Source of the DNA: Halodesulfurarchaeum sp.
GTDB lineage: Archaea; Halobacteriota; Halobacteria; Halobacteriales; Halobacteriaceae
DNA length: 5,149 nt
Direction: 5' to 3'
Assembly: GCA_018334775.1 (NCBI GenBank)
Contig: JAGXLJ010000103.1
Span: 1-5,149, forward strand
The stretch's first letter is position 1; every line of letters begins with the position of its first letter. The notes under the pieces are model-generated. The model searched no databases, had not been told where the DNA came from, and was given only the letters and a program-made list of their open reading frames with translations. The position numbers and the translations under genes were made by a program. Of the stretch, positions 4,326-5,149 are shown piece after piece.

Positions 4326-5149
4326 ATGAAGCATACGGAGGGCCGGGTGACCGTCGAGGCCCCGAAACAGGCAGATGCGGGGCGGTCGGACGCGGTCTTT
4401 TTCAACACGGACCAGGAGTTGAACCGCGACGTGACGGTCGCCGCGTTGCGGGCCTATCGCGAGCGTGAGCCCCGGGCCGAACGGTATTTGGACGCGATGG
4501 CCGCAAGCGGGGTTCGGGGCGCCCGTGCGGCCGCCGACGGCTGGGAGGTGACACTTGCGGATCTCGACGAATCCGCCGTCGAGTTAGCCAGCGCGAACCT
4601 CGATCGCAACGGGCTCGATGGAACGGTCCTGCACCGGGACGCAAACGTGCTCTTACACGACCCGGAGACCCTCTTTGATGTCGTCGATCTGGACCCGTTT
4701 GGGTCACCGATTCCGTTCGCGGACGCCGCGTTTGCCAATACCCGAAACCTGGTGGCTGTAACAGCGACCGACACTGCACCGTTGTGTGGGGCCCATTTCG
4801 AGAGCGGAGTGCGTCGGTACAGTGCCGTACCTCGGAACACCGACTACCACGCCGAGATGGGGCTCCGCATTTTGCTTTCCACCCTTGCTCGGACGGCGGC
4901 CCGGTACGACGTTGGCGTGACACCGATTTTGAGCCACGTGTCGGATCACTATGTCCGGACCTACCTGGAGCTCTCCCATCGGGCGACCGACGCGAACGCC
5001 ACAATCGATAAACTCGGCTCGGTCCATCACTGTCGGAACTGTCTCCACCGGGAAGCAGAGCCGGGGTTGATTCCGAATCCACCGGAGACCTGCCCGCGTT
5101 GTGGCAGCGACGCGCTTGTTACGGCCGGGCCACTCTGGCTCGGGCAGAC
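4326..5149 (+). CDS. trm1: tRNA (guanine(26)-N(2))-dimethyltransferase Trm1, N-terminal part
   Basis: An uninterrupted frame of 274 codons starts at ATG 4326 and leaves the window at the right edge without a stop; the family is usually somewhat under 400 residues in archaea, so most of the protein is present. Trm1 uses S-adenosylmethionine to make N2-methyl- and N2,N2-dimethylguanosine at tRNA position 26. Visible motifs are the N-terminal [19 protein letters not shown] (25-36), the SAM loop AMAASGVRG (57-65), the acidic strand-2 end ADLDESA (78-84), the catalytic DLDPFGSP (121-128), [10 protein letters not shown] (146-155), [11 protein letters not shown] (174-184), and a zinc-binding set C236/C239 and C256/C259 in the C-terminal domain. 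No frameshift was seen when read codon by codon. It is divergent from the SWIM gene, with a TATA-like box about 26 bases before its start, and is probably leaderless. Confidence 0.95.
   Translation, partial: MKHTEGRVTVEAPKQADAGRSDAVFFNTDQELNRDVTVAALRAYREREPRAERYLDAMAASGVRGARAAADGWEVTLADLDESAVELASANLDRNGLDGTVLHRDANVLLHDPETLFDVVDLDPFGSPIPFADAAFANTRNLVAVTATDTAPLCGAHFESGVRRYSAVPRNTDYHAEMGLRILLSTLARTAARYDVGVTPILSHVSDHYVRTYLELSHRATDANATIDKLGSVHHCRNCLHREAEPGLIPNPPETCPRCGSDALVTAGPLWLGQ

Noticed and set aside
4402..5082. Minus-strand open frame of 226 codons within trm1.
   Set aside because: Its translation is extremely rich in Arg, Ser and Pro, the typical antisense shadow of a GC-rich gene, and Trm1 motifs are intact on the other strand.
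1..5149. Mobile elements, CRISPR arrays, tRNA or rRNA genes, toxin-antitoxin or phage-defence genes.
   Set aside because: No direct-repeat arrays, transposase motifs, tRNA arms or CCA ends were seen. Every coding stretch is accounted for by housekeeping-type genes with uniform composition, so no sign of recent transfer.

Overview
The window reads as an ordinary chromosomal stretch from a haloarchaeon (class Halobacteria). The DNA is GC-rich, the predicted proteins are strongly acidic, and the gene set is archaeal: Tsr3, ribosomal protein eL40, a family-4 uracil-DNA glycosylase, a DUF99 protein and archaeal Trm1. Several start codons have an AT-rich box about 25-30 bases upstream and little or no leader, as expected for haloarchaeal leaderless transcripts. 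The genus cannot be fixed from the sequence alone. There are no tRNA or rRNA genes, insertion sequences, CRISPR arrays or phage genes, and no gene-free stretch as long as 300 bases.

Layout, left to right. Positions 2-199 hold the 3' end of tsr3 (rRNA acp-transferase), followed on the same strand by rpl40e (285-434), so this end is ribosome related. Two minus-strand genes follow: a RimJ/RimL-type GNAT acetyltransferase (435-965), whose stop codon abuts that of rpl40e, and a metallo-beta-lactamase-fold hydrolase (1039-1647). A 95-base divergent spacer separates the hydrolase from a plus-strand group: a tiny acidic DUF5786-like protein (1743-1919), a DUF99/endonuclease dU-type protein 4 bases further on (1924-2490), a family-4 uracil-DNA glycosylase (2570-3127), and hisH (3209-3886), the glutaminase subunit of imidazole glycerol phosphate synthase. 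A small SWIM zinc-finger protein lies convergently on the minus strand (3899-4246). Divergent from it, trm1 (tRNA guanine-26 dimethyltransferase) starts at 4326 and runs off the right edge after 274 codons.

How the genes work together: three themes are visible. RNA and ribosome maturation is represented by tsr3, rpl40e and trm1. DNA uracil repair is represented by the DUF99 protein and the glycosylase. The remainder are single genes for histidine synthesis, N-acetylation and a metal-dependent hydrolase. The most interesting local arrangement is the DUF5786-like/DUF99/uracil-glycosylase run: two proteins of families linked to deaminated bases in DNA, with a very small uncharacterised protein that probably shares a transcript with the first of them. 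I found no clear sign of an entirely new system. The two uncharacterised small proteins, DUF5786-like and SWIM, are the best leads.
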